Below are positions 1 through 5,884 of a stretch of DNA of 9,369 nt, in pieces; the stretch's first letter is position 1; each line of letters starts with the position of its first letter. The DNA lies in assembly GCA_946480485.1 (NCBI GenBank), contig CAMLJW010000191.1, forward strand, positions 1 through 9,369, given 5' to 3'. The notes under the pieces were generated by a model that saw only the letters and a program-made list of their open reading frames with translations, ran no database searches and was not told where the DNA came from. The stretch is from an uncultured Streptomyces sp. Lineage in GTDB: Bacteria > Actinomycetota > Actinomycetes > Streptomycetales > Streptomycetaceae. A program made the translations under genes and the position numbers.

Positions 1-938
1 GCGAGGGCGCGTACGGCGGTCTGGCCGAGGCGCCGCCGGACGACACCGGCGAGGCCCTGGGCCTCAAACCGTCGCGGCTGACGCTGACGATCGGCTTCGG
101 ACCCTCACTGTTCGGGAAGTTCGGGCTGGCGGACCGTCGGCCCGAAGCCCTCGTTGACCTGCCGAAGTTCGCGGGCGACAACCTCGACGGGAACCGCAGC
201 GGCGGCGACCTGTGCGTGCAGGCGTGCGCGGACGACCCGCAGGTCGCGGTGCACGCGATCCGCAACCTCGCCCGGATCGGCTTCGGCAAGGTCGCCATCC
301 GCTGGTCCCAGCTGGGGTTCGGCAAGACCTCGTCGACGACCCCACAGGCGCAGACCCCTCGTAATCTCATGGGCTTCAAGGACGGCACGCGCAATATCGC
401 GGGAACGGAGAGCGATCGCCTGAAGCAGTTCGTGTGGGTGGACGAGAACGACGGCCCCGACTGGATGACCGGCGGCTCGTATCTCGTGGCGCGGCGCATC
501 CGCATGAACATCGAGACCTGGGACCGGACTTCGCTGCAGGAGCAGGAGGACGTCTTCGGTCGCGACAAGGGCGAGGGTGCCCCGGTGGGCAAGGCGAAGG
601 AGCGGGACAAGCCGTTCCTGAAGGCGATGAAGCCCGACGCGCACGTCCGGCTCGCGCACCCCGACTCCAACCACGGGGCGACGCTTCTGCGCCGCGGCTA
701 CTCGTTCACGGACGGCACTGACGGGCTCGGCCGCCTGGACGCGGGCCTGTTCTTCCTCGCGTACCAGCGCGATGTGCGCAAAGGCTTCATCCCGGTGCAG
801 CGCAGTCTGGCCGCCGATGCGCTCAACGAGTACATCCAGCACGTGGGTTCGGCGATCTTCGCGATTGCGCCGGGCGTCCGGGACGAGGACGACTGGTGGG
901 GCCGGGCACTGTTCTCGAAGGATCCAAAGGAGGCGTAG
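1..938 (+). CDS. efeB: EfeB-type DyP haem peroxidase (deferrochelatase), C-terminal part
   Basis: The reading frame is open from base 3 and ends at TAG 936-938, giving 311 residues. The family usually has about 400-430, so roughly the first 100, including the expected Tat signal peptide, lie outside the window. It is a dye-decolourising-type peroxidase. The family motif GFKDGT is at 372-389, with the distal Asp at 381-383. The proximal haem His is in AHVRLAHP (642-644), and a distal Arg is in LLRRGYSF (693-695). Asp to His is 87 residues and His to Arg is 17, the same spacing as I recall for Asp239, His326 and Arg343 of S. lividans DtpA. EfeB proteins are exported haem enzymes that act with EfeO and EfeU in ferrous iron uptake; release of iron from haem has also been proposed. 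The start of efeU is 3 bp downstream, so the two are surely one operon. Copper-related roles known for DtpA are an alternative that sequence alone cannot exclude. Confidence 0.95.
   Translation, partial: EGAYGGLAEAPPDDTGEALGLKPSRLTLTIGFGPSLFGKFGLADRRPEALVDLPKFAGDNLDGNRSGGDLCVQACADDPQVAVHAIRNLARIGFGKVAIRWSQLGFGKTSSTTPQAQTPRNLMGFKDGTRNIAGTESDRLKQFVWVDENDGPDWMTGGSYLVARRIRMNIETWDRTSLQEQEDVFGRDKGEGAPVGKAKERDKPFLKAMKPDAHVRLAHPDSNHGATLLRRGYSFTDGTDGLGRLDAGLFFLAYQRDVRKGFIPVQRSLAADALNEYIQHVGSAIFAIAPGVRDEDDWWGRALFSKDPKEA
926..933 (+). promoter_or_regulatory. Ribosome binding site of efeU
   Basis: AAAGGAGG is a near-perfect Shine-Dalgarno sequence lying 8 bases before the GTG at 942. It overlaps the last codons of efeB. 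It fixes GTG as the efeU start although that codon is only 3 bp past the efeB stop. Confidence 0.85.
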
Positions 939-941
939 GCC

Positions 942-1790
942 GTGTTCGGCAACTACCTGATCGGCCTGCGCGAGGGGCTCGAAGCGAGCCTCGTCGTCTG
1001 CATCCTCATCGCCTATCTGGTGAAGACGGACCGGCGGGACGCGCTGAAGCCCATCTGGATCGGCATCGGCGTCGCGGTGGCGCTGGCCCTCGGCTTCGGC
1101 TGCGTGCTCGAATTCGGCTCTCAGGAGCTGACGTTCGAGGCGCAGGAGGCGCTCGGCGGTTCGCTGTCGATCATCGCGGTGGGCCTGGTGACGTGGATGG
1201 TCTTCTGGATGCGGCGTACGGCCCGGCATCTGAAGGCCGAACTGCACGGCAAGCTGGACGCGGCGCTGCGGATGGGCACGGGTGCTCTGGTCGCCACCGC
1301 GTTCCTGGCCGTCGGCCGGGAGGGCCTGGAGACCGCGCTGTTCGTGTGGACGTCCGTGCGCGCCTCCAACGACGGCACCCAGGAGCCTCTGATCGGTGCC
1401 CTGTTGGGCCTCGTGAGCGCCGTCGCACTCGGCTACCTCTTCTACCGGGGTGCGGTCCGCATCAACCTCGCGAAGTTCTTCACCTGGACCGGCGGCATGC
1501 TGGTGATCGTGGCCGCGGGCGTCCTCGCGTACGGCATCCATGACCTCCAGGAGGCCCAGTTCCTGCCCGGTCTGACGGACAGGGCCTTCGACATCAGCGC
1601 CACCCTCCCACCGGACAGCTGGTACGGCACGCTCCTCAAGGGCGTCTTCAACTTCCAGCCGGACCCGACCGTGCTCCAAGTCGTCGTGTGGGCCCTGTAC
1701 CTGGTGCCGACGCTGGCCCTCTTCCTGGCGCCGGCGCGGCTCGGCGGTGGGAGGGTGCGGGCGGCACCGCCGGTCCGCGAGGAGGTCTGA
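942..1790 (+). CDS. efeU: EfeU iron permease (FTR1/OFeT family)
   Basis: This is a 282-residue integral membrane protein of the iron permease family related to yeast Ftr1p. It is the membrane channel of the EfeUOB ferrous iron uptake system. Both signature REGLE motifs are intact: residues 10-14 in the first membrane helix and 126-130 in a later one. Their acidic residues carry iron through the membrane in this family. About seven hydrophobic segments are visible, at roughly 5-25, 38-57, 72-91, 113-135, 152-166, 174-196 and 247-263. A short charged tail ends the protein. The GTG start is supported by a strong ribosome binding site and puts the first REGLE motif at the expected N-terminal position. 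It is co-transcribed with the peroxidase just upstream. In Gram-positive bacteria such operons are commonly controlled by an iron repressor, but that operator would lie upstream of the window. Confidence 0.96.
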   Translation: MFGNYLIGLREGLEASLVVCILIAYLVKTDRRDALKPIWIGIGVAVALALGFGCVLEFGSQELTFEAQEALGGSLSIIAVGLVTWMVFWMRRTARHLKAELHGKLDAALRMGTGALVATAFLAVGREGLETALFVWTSVRASNDGTQEPLIGALLGLVSAVALGYLFYRGAVRINLAKFFTWTGGMLVIVAAGVLAYGIHDLQEAQFLPGLTDRAFDISATLPPDSWYGTLLKGVFNFQPDPTVLQVVVWALYLVPTLALFLAPARLGGGRVRAAPPVREEV

Positions 1791-1815
1791 TCGGTCTTTT
1801 GACCTACCCGTCGTG

Positions 1816-1858
1816 ACGTACCGCCTTGCAGGAAGATCACAGTGCGGGCGCGGTACGT
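1816..1858. repeat. 9-bp inverted repeat between efeU and the lipoprotein gene
   Basis: ACGTACCGC (1816-1824) and GCGGTACGT (1850-1858) are exact inverse complements separated by 25 bases. The pair lies 26-68 bases after the efeU stop and 74-116 bases before the lipoprotein start. It could be a weak transcription stop for the efe operon, or a split operator for the downstream gene. There is no T-run after it. The arms and distances are directly visible; a function is not. Confidence 0.5.
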
Positions 1859-1890
1859 GATCCCGGCGGCGGCGCGTCTCCCGGCCCCGG

Positions 1891-1896
1891 TAGGGT
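1891..1896 (+). promoter_or_regulatory. Possible -10 element (TAGGGT) for the lipoprotein gene
   Basis: TAGGGT fits the TAnnnT pattern of main-sigma-factor -10 boxes in Streptomyces. It sits 35 bases before the chosen ATG, leaving room for a short leader with a ribosome binding site. No good -35 box is found 16-19 bases upstream, so this is a weak call. Confidence 0.3.
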
Positions 1897-1931
1897 TCGC
1901 CTTCGGGAAGGGTGTAGGTGAAGAGGAACCG

Positions 1932-2927
1932 ATGAAGACGCCGCGGACACTTCGCAGGCTGGACAGGCTGACCACGTCGGCGGCAGCGGTCACCGTACTG
2001 TCGGTGACGGCGAGCGGGTGCGTGGTGGTGCACGGGGAGCGGGAGGTCCTCCCGGGGGCCACGAAAGCCGAGGCCGCGCGTGCCCTCAAGGACTTCACGA
2101 CCGCGTACAACAAGGCCAACAAGGCCAACGACCGGTCCCTGGACGCGGACCGGGTCACCGGCCCCCTCGCCGACATCGACGGCGCGAAGCTCAGGGCGGG
2201 CGGAAAGACCCAACCGGGTGGCGATCCGGACTACGTGCCGCTGAAGCTGACCGACACCGAGTTCACCATCCCCAAGAAGGTCGGCTGGCCGCACTGGTTC
2301 GTCGCCGACTCCCACGCCAACAAGGGCTCCGCCAAGGCCCGTTGGCTGCTGGTGTTCACCCGGGGCGGCGCGGACGGGGTGTGGGAGGTCTCCTATCTGA
2401 CGATCCTCTCCGCCGACGACGTACCCAAGTTCAAGAAGGACAAGAACGGCTGGGCGGAGCCGGTCACCGTGAACGCCGCGGACCTGACCGTCCCGCCGGA
2501 GGACCTCGCCGAGTCGTACGCGACGTATCTGAAGAGCGGCGGCGACACCTTCGCGCCGGGCACGCACACCTCCAGGTGGCGGGCCGACCGCAAGAAGAAC
2601 GCGGAGCGGCCGGGGCTGGCCCGGCAGTACATCGACGAGCCGCTGACGACCGGCGACTACGCCCCTGTCGGGCTGCGCACCACGGACGGCGGCGCGCTGG
2701 TGTTCTTCTCCACACGCCACTACGAGAAGCAGACGGCGTGGCAGGGTGTCCCGCTCAACGTCACCGACCCCAGCGTGAAGGCCCTGATGACGGGCGAACC
2801 CAAGCAGTCCCTCACCCTGGAGTCGATCTCCAACCAGGCGGTGCTGGACCCGGCGAAGAGCGCGGCGGACCAGAAGGTGGAGTTCCTCAGCCGGATTCAG
2901 GGGCTGACAGGGGCGAAGGGCGAGTAG
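1932..2927 (+). CDS. Secreted lipoprotein of unknown function
   Basis: This 331-residue protein has a lipoprotein signal peptide: a basic start (KTPRTLRRLDR), a hydrophobic core at about residues 14-28, and the lipobox-like sequence TASGC with Cys30 as the lipid-modified residue. The mature part (30-331) is soluble and probably extracellular, tethered to the outer face of the membrane. It is rich in Lys and Asp, and no catalytic motif is recognisable. A paired pattern of strand-rich segments is suggested by stretches such as WLLVFTRGGADGVWEVSYL and GGALVFFSTRHYEK. The frame is open further upstream to a GTG at 1842. I chose ATG 1932 because it starts the signal peptide directly and has a GAAGAGGA ribosome binding site at 1920-1927. 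It stands alone as a gene, with 141 bp from efeU, and nothing shows that it works in iron uptake. I do not recognise the family with certainty. Confidence 0.85.
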   Translation: MKTPRTLRRLDRLTTSAAAVTVLSVTASGCVVVHGEREVLPGATKAEAARALKDFTTAYNKANKANDRSLDADRVTGPLADIDGAKLRAGGKTQPGGDPDYVPLKLTDTEFTIPKKVGWPHWFVADSHANKGSAKARWLLVFTRGGADGVWEVSYLTILSADDVPKFKKDKNGWAEPVTVNAADLTVPPEDLAESYATYLKSGGDTFAPGTHTSRWRADRKKNAERPGLARQYIDEPLTTGDYAPVGLRTTDGGALVFFSTRHYEKQTAWQGVPLNVTDPSVKALMTGEPKQSLTLESISNQAVLDPAKSAADQKVEFLSRIQGLTGAKGE

Positions 2928-2995
2928 GGGCGCGGGGGGGGCTGTGACATCACGCGGCTCCCCCACGTGGGCGCGACCAGCCGCAGACGGCCCGC
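2928..2995. repeat. Streptomyces-type structured intergenic repeat, probably terminator-like
   Basis: Directly after the lipoprotein stop comes a run GGGGCGCGGGG, then GCTGTGACAT, then GCGGCT, then GTGGGCGCGACCAGCCGC and GGCCCGCGG. From memory, this order of blocks resembles a short repeat scattered between genes in Streptomyces genomes. Within it, GCGGCT (2954-2959) pairs with AGCCGC (2979-2984), and the 10-bp palindrome CCCACGTGGG (2962-2971) lies inside the loop. The placement suggests a role in ending transcription of the lipoprotein gene. The copy looks degenerate, with an overlong G-run at 2933-2941. Confidence 0.5.
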
Positions 2996-3068
2996 GGTCT
3001 TCGACGGCCGCAGTCTTCGTGCCCCACTGACCGCGCCGACCAACTGACCACACTGCTCACCGAGCTCT

Positions 3069-3102
3069 TGGCGGCGTCAGCCTCGCAGAGGCCACGCCGC
3101 CA
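3069..3102 (-). terminator. Strong nested hairpin overlapping the stop codon of the primase-like gene
   Basis: TGGCGGCGT (3069-3077) pairs perfectly with ACGCCGCCA (3094-3102). Inside, GCCTC (3080-3084) pairs with GAGGC (3088-3092) around a 3-base loop. The outer arm includes part of the stop codon (3077-3079), and the other arm lies in the last codons of the minus-strand gene. No T-run follows, which is usual for GC-rich actinomycete terminators. It could also protect the mRNA 3' end. Confidence 0.6.
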
Positions 3103-3814
3103 GGTGATCCGGCTCCTCGCCCGCGTACCGGGCGCATTCCTCCGTGAGGATCTCAAGCAGCGACAGCGGGTCCGGGAGCGGGTGTTCTGGCCCTCGCACC
3201 CACCCGACCGTCAGCTCGCCGGGCAACTGGGCGGGCGGGACGAGGACATATGAACCGCGGCAGTGCCAGCGCAGGCCGGGGTGCTCGTCCATCGTCTCGG
3301 GGTGGCAGTCCAGCTCGCAGGGCCACCACTCGTCCTCGTCCTCGGGCGTACCGCGGGTGGCCGTGAAGAAGAGCATGCGGTCGCCGCCGGACTCGGCGAC
3401 GGGGCCGACCTCGATGCCGGCGGAGAGCAGCCGCTCCAAAGCCTGACGGCCGGCGCTCAGCGGTACGTCGAGTACGTCGTGGACCATGCCGGTGGCGGTG
3501 ATGAAGTTGGCCCCCGGCTGGTGCCGGGCCCACCGCTCGATCTGCGCGCGGTCGGTCGTGGACTGGGTCTGCCAGGCGAAGGACACGGGGTGCCGGGCGG
3601 GGGTCGGGCAGCCGACGCGCTCGCACGAACACCGGTAGCCGGAGGGATGGGCGGCGGGCGCGAGCGGCAGCCCCGCGCCGGCGGCGGCGAGCAGCAGATC
3701 CTCACGGTGCGCGTCGTCGGCGGCGTCGGCCGTCAGCGGACGGCTTCGGCGGCCGCGCAGCCACTGGGAGATCCTGCCCTGCCCGCCCGAGCGGCGGCCG
3801 AACTCTGCGCTCAT
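3077..3814 (-). CDS. Small primase/polymerase-like (AEP N-terminal family) protein, catalytic motifs degenerate
   Basis: This 245-residue soluble protein resembles the bifunctional DNA primase/polymerase N-terminal domain found in many actinomycetes. Supporting features are a basic N-terminus (1-25), a Cys cluster C62-x-C64-x4-C69 followed by PTPARHP (the family often has C-x-C-x4-C-x-x-x-G-K-H-P), a hydrophobic NFITATG segment (103-109), and a following motif DVLDVP (113-118). Active enzymes carry a D-x-D metal site at that point (typically VLDVDP). Here Asp116 is kept but the second Asp appears replaced by Pro. The later GGRHLYF-type motif reads GGDRMLFF (143-150), with Met where the His is expected. 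The protein ends without the helicase domain of large phage or plasmid primases. I infer a chromosomal, probably non-catalytic, nucleic-acid or nucleotide-binding relative. A GAGGGG sequence at 3819-3824 (minus strand) supports ATG 3814. It diverges from the phosphodiesterase gene. Confidence 0.8.
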   Translation of the reverse strand: MSAEFGRRSGGQGRISQWLRGRRSRPLTADAADDAHREDLLLAAAGAGLPLAPAAHPSGYRCSCERVGCPTPARHPVSFAWQTQSTTDRAQIERWARHQPGANFITATGMVHDVLDVPLSAGRQALERLLSAGIEVGPVAESGGDRMLFFTATRGTPEDEDEWWPCELDCHPETMDEHPGLRWHCRGSYVLVPPAQLPGELTVGWVRGPEHPLPDPLSLLEILTEECARYAGEEPDHLAAWPLRG

Positions 3815-3858
3815 GGATCCCCTCGCCTCGCTGTTGTGCGGACAGCATGCCCTATGGT

Positions 3859-3906
3859 CCCACCATCCCGCGTTCCGTAAGACCGGAACGCCTCCAGGGT
3901 GGTGGG
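3859..3906. repeat. Nested inverted repeat in the divergent promoter region
   Basis: The inner arms GCGTTCCG (3870-3877) and CGGAACGC (3884-3891) are exact inverse complements around a 6-base loop TAAGAC. The outer arms CCCACCA (3859-3865) and TGGTGGG (3900-3906) are also exact, so 15 base pairs form in two blocks. It lies 45 bases upstream of the minus-strand start at 3814 and 75 bases upstream of the plus-strand start at 3981. That makes a shared operator or regulator site more likely than a terminator, since neither gene reads into it. The binding protein is unknown. Confidence 0.6.
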
Positions 3907-3968
3907 GACGACAGGTACGCGGGGCAGGGTGCGAGTGTCATTGCATACTTTGAACGGATTTACCCGCC

Positions 3969-3974
3969 TACGGT
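3969..3974 (+). promoter_or_regulatory. -10 box (TACGGT) of a probable leaderless promoter
   Basis: TACGGT is followed by 6 bases (GTCGCC) and then ATG 3981. No Shine-Dalgarno sequence precedes that ATG. In actinomycetes, TAnnnT placed 6-7 bases before a start codon marks leaderless genes whose transcript begins at the start codon itself. The -35 region is AT-richer than its surroundings (3941-3962) but holds no well-spaced consensus hexamer. Confidence 0.6.
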
Positions 3975-3980
3975 GTCGCC

Positions 3981-5054
3981 ATGGTCACAAAGATTGCGCT
4001 GACGGGAATCGCCGGTCTCACTTCGCTGGCCCTCGCGGTACAGGTTGCGCCGGCCCTCGGAGGACAGGTTGCGCCGGCCCTCGCGGTACAGCCTGCGCCG
4101 GCTCTCGTAGGACAGGTTGCGCCGGCTCTCGCGGTGCAGGTTTGGGTCCTCGCGGGAAAGGCGGTAAAGGCGGGAGCCCGCGCAGGACAGGGCCGGGCGA
4201 TCGCGGGACAGGGCGCGGCGATCGCGGGACCGGGCGGGGGGAACGCCGGGCCGGGCCGGTCGCCGGCCCCGCTGGAACGGGGTGCCCACCCTCTGACGGT
4301 GGCCGCGCTCCCCCACGTCGTCCACACCGCGCACCGCGGCGGCGCTCTCGAGGTCCCCGAGAACAGTATGTCGGGGCTGACGGCCGCCTACCGGCGCGGT
4401 ACGGCCCATGTGCTCGACGTCGACACCAGGATGCTGCGCGACGGGACCATGGTGGCCATCCACGACGCGACCCTGAACCGCACCACCTCGGCGGTCGGCC
4501 CGGTGCGCCGCCTCACCCTCCGGGACTGGCGGGGCGTACGACTACGGCCCGCGTCCTCACTGCCGGGGAACTGGCCCGCGGAGCGGCCACCGACGGTCGC
4601 CGAAGTGCTGGACCGCTTCGGCGGGCGGATCGTGCTGACGCTGGAGGCGAAGGACCCGAAGAGCGTGGGGAGGCTCGCCACGATGATCAAGGAGCGTGGA
4701 CTGGCCCGCTCGGTACTGGTCAACTCCAACCGCCCCCAGGTGGCCCAGCGCGCTCACCGCATGGGTCTTCTCGCCCAGTTGTGGCGCTCGGCAGGGCAGC
4801 TGCGCACCGACCGGCCCGAGCGGTGGGCGCGGTTCGTGGACGTACTGGACGTGGACCACAGGGCGCGTGACACCGATCTCGTACGAGCCGTCAGGTCGGG
4901 CATCCCGCGCGTGTGGGCGCACACGGTGGTGTCGCCGGCCGAGCGCGACCGGATGCTCGCGCTCGGCTGCGACGGGATCGTCACGGACGCGCCGGGGCGG
5001 TTGGCTCGCCCACCGGTTCGGCCGCGGGACGCTCAGCGCGGGGCGAGGCCGTAG
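3981..5054 (+). CDS. Exported glycerophosphodiester phosphodiesterase (GDPD family)
   Basis: This 357-residue enzyme should hydrolyse glycerophosphodiesters to glycerol-3-phosphate and an alcohol, outside the membrane. The catalytic domain spans about 112-340. Visible motifs are AHRGG (117-121, catalytic His118 and Arg119), PEN (126-128), LDVDT (145-149, the metal site normally E-x-D and here D-x-D), RDGTMVAIHD (153-162, second catalytic His161), LEAK (221-224), and DGIVTD (331-336) near the end. The N-terminus begins MVTKIALTGIAG and looks like a weak signal peptide. It then runs into five 8-residue repeats (about 17-56), three 7-residue repeats rich in Gly and Ala (65-86), and a low-complexity linker to 110. 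The repeats correspond to tandem DNA repeats, so the export region has been expanded in place. ATG 3981 was chosen for its promoter spacing; no ribosome binding site is present. Its divergent neighbour is unrelated in function. Confidence 0.9.
   Translation: MVTKIALTGIAGLTSLALAVQVAPALGGQVAPALAVQPAPALVGQVAPALAVQVWVLAGKAVKAGARAGQGRAIAGQGAAIAGPGGGNAGPGRSPAPLERGAHPLTVAALPHVVHTAHRGGALEVPENSMSGLTAAYRRGTAHVLDVDTRMLRDGTMVAIHDATLNRTTSAVGPVRRLTLRDWRGVRLRPASSLPGNWPAERPPTVAEVLDRFGGRIVLTLEAKDPKSVGRLATMIKERGLARSVLVNSNRPQVAQRAHRMGLLAQLWRSAGQLRTDRPERWARFVDVLDVDHRARDTDLVRAVRSGIPRVWAHTVVSPAERDRMLALGCDGIVTDAPGRLARPPVRPRDAQRGARP
4028..4147 (+). repeat. 24-bp in-frame tandem repeat, five units
   Basis: Five consecutive 24-bp units (4028-4051, 4052-4075, 4076-4099, 4100-4123, 4124-4147) each start with GGCCCTCG or GGCTCTCG. 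The first four end in TGCGCC; the last unit decays at its 3' end. Units alternate between a GCGGTACAG or GCGGTGCAG type (1, 3, 5) and a GAGGACAG or TAGGACAG type (2, 4), which suggests duplication of a 48-bp pair. They encode ALAVQVAP, ALGGQVAP, ALAVQPAP, ALVGQVAP and ALAVQVWV within the phosphodiesterase. Because 24 is a multiple of 3, unit gain or loss keeps the frame. Confidence 0.92.
4197..4238 (+). repeat. 21-bp in-frame tandem repeat, two units
   Basis: GCGATCGCGGGACAGGGCGCG (4197-4217) is followed at once by a second unit (4218-4238) that differs at two positions. Both include the 8-bp palindrome GCGATCGC. A more diverged relative (CGCAGGACAGGGC) precedes them. The protein reads AGQGRAIAGQGAAIAGPGG, a Gly/Ala-rich linker in the phosphodiesterase, and it lies 49 bp after the 24-bp tract. 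Confidence 0.75.
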
Positions 5055-5151
5055 AAGGCCGAAGAGCTCCAGGGCGACGCGCGGGTCGATGTCAAGGCGA
5101 ACGGACCGCGGTTAGTCACCGCCGTGTACCCGGCCTCGAAGGCGCGGCCGC

Positions 5152-5157
5152 TACGGT
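5152..5157 (+). promoter_or_regulatory. -10 box (TACGGT) of a second probable leaderless promoter
   Basis: TACGGT is followed by 7 bases (GTCCTCC) and ATG 5165. The bases just before the ATG are pyrimidine-rich and cannot act as a Shine-Dalgarno site. The ten bases CTACGGTGTC are identical to those before the phosphodiesterase start (3968-3977). Confidence 0.55.
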
Positions 5158-5164
5158 GTCCTCC

Positions 5165-5884
5165 ATGCCTGACGAGACCCTGTGGGACTACCCCCCCGAT
5201 GAACCGACAGAGCGGCACGGCGAGTTCACCCTGACCGTCGTGCACCCGCCGTTTCCCGGCCCAGATGGCGTGCTGGTGGCCCACGACGAGGTGCGGGCGC
5301 GGACGTTCGCCGAGGCGTTCGGCACCGTCTACCGGGTCCTGGACCACCAAGGGGCGATCCCCGCCACCGAGCCCATCGACGTGGACACCCGTGCCGACCT
5401 GGACGTGGTCCGGGTCGGCTGCTGGGGCGGCGTCACCGAGATCAACGACCCTGCCCTGATCAGCCTGTCCGAGAGGTTCCCCATCGAGGAGCAGGCCGAA
5501 GCGCTCGCCGACCGCCATCCCGATGCGGTCATCGTCGCTGCCGCGGACATGGACCTTCCCGGCGCCGATTACGGAACCTGGAAAATCATTCACCCCGACG
5601 GCGCCCGCGTCTTCGCTGCCGGCTTCTCCGGTGAGGAGAACTGGGACGTCGAAGGTGAGGTGACCGCGATCCTGGACGCATTCGGGATCACTGTGGAGCA
5701 GGCCGCCGCTGTCGGGGTCGACCCCGCACACACACCGCAGAGCTTCGCGTGGGACGCTCTTGCGGGTCTTGCGCTCAAGGCTGTTTCGCCCACCGACAGG
5801 CGCGGCCTGATGGCTTCGGTCTTCCGGGTCCAGCACACCGAAGATGCCGTCGCGGCGATGGAAGACACCTGGTTCGAGCGGTAA
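5165..5884 (+). CDS. Conserved-looking actinomycete protein of unknown function (239 aa)
   Basis: This soluble acidic protein has no signal peptide or membrane segment. It opens with MPDETLWDYPPDEP, then a strand-like segment GEFTLTVVHPPFPGPDG (about 19-35). A helix-like part follows (44-64), then VDTRADLDVVRVGCWGGVTEI (about 77-97). The middle holds DAVIVAAADMDLPGADYGTWKIIHPDGARVF, which looks like an alternating strand pattern. The C-terminal 70 residues are helical and end WFER. No catalytic motif is evident. It may belong to a Streptomyces-restricted family of unknown function (DUF6333 comes to mind, from memory only). The frame is open far upstream, but the -10 spacing and protein character favour ATG 5165. 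It stands 110 bp after the phosphodiesterase and 187 bp before the wall-anchored protein, on the same strand as both, and may or may not be linked to the latter. Confidence 0.82.
   Translation: MPDETLWDYPPDEPTERHGEFTLTVVHPPFPGPDGVLVAHDEVRARTFAEAFGTVYRVLDHQGAIPATEPIDVDTRADLDVVRVGCWGGVTEINDPALISLSERFPIEEQAEALADRHPDAVIVAAADMDLPGADYGTWKIIHPDGARVFAAGFSGEENWDVEGEVTAILDAFGITVEQAAAVGVDPAHTPQSFAWDALAGLALKAVSPTDRRGLMASVFRVQHTEDAVAAMEDTWFER

Noticed and set aside
1784..1805. Small hairpin around GGTC-TTTT-GACC after efeU as a terminator
   Set aside because: Only 4 bp of stem and no following T-run; too weak to call.
1842..1931. Upstream GTG start for the lipoprotein (30 extra residues)
   Set aside because: It would place 30 residues before a complete lipoprotein signal peptide; ATG 1932 has its own ribosome binding site.
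105..3053. A 982-codon open frame on the minus strand
   Set aside because: It spans the antisense of efeB, efeU and the lipoprotein gene, all well supported by motifs. Long antisense frames are usual in very GC-rich DNA, and this one shows no domain or ribosome binding site.
4028..4147. CRISPR-like array
   Set aside because: The repeats are contiguous with no unique spacers and lie inside a coding frame.
3899..4870. Collagen-like repeats (AGPRGTGC and similar) in another plus frame, and an 8-residue RRNL repeat on the minus strand
   Set aside because: These arise from reading the 24-bp tandem repeat in other frames. Only the frame joined to the phosphodiesterase domain has a credible start and motifs.
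4985..5110. Coding-like minus-strand stretch reading DIDPRVALELFGLL, as if the remnant of a gene end
   Set aside because: It has no usable start or ribosome binding site, runs into the antisense of the phosphodiesterase, and matches no family I can name. Base composition alone explains it.
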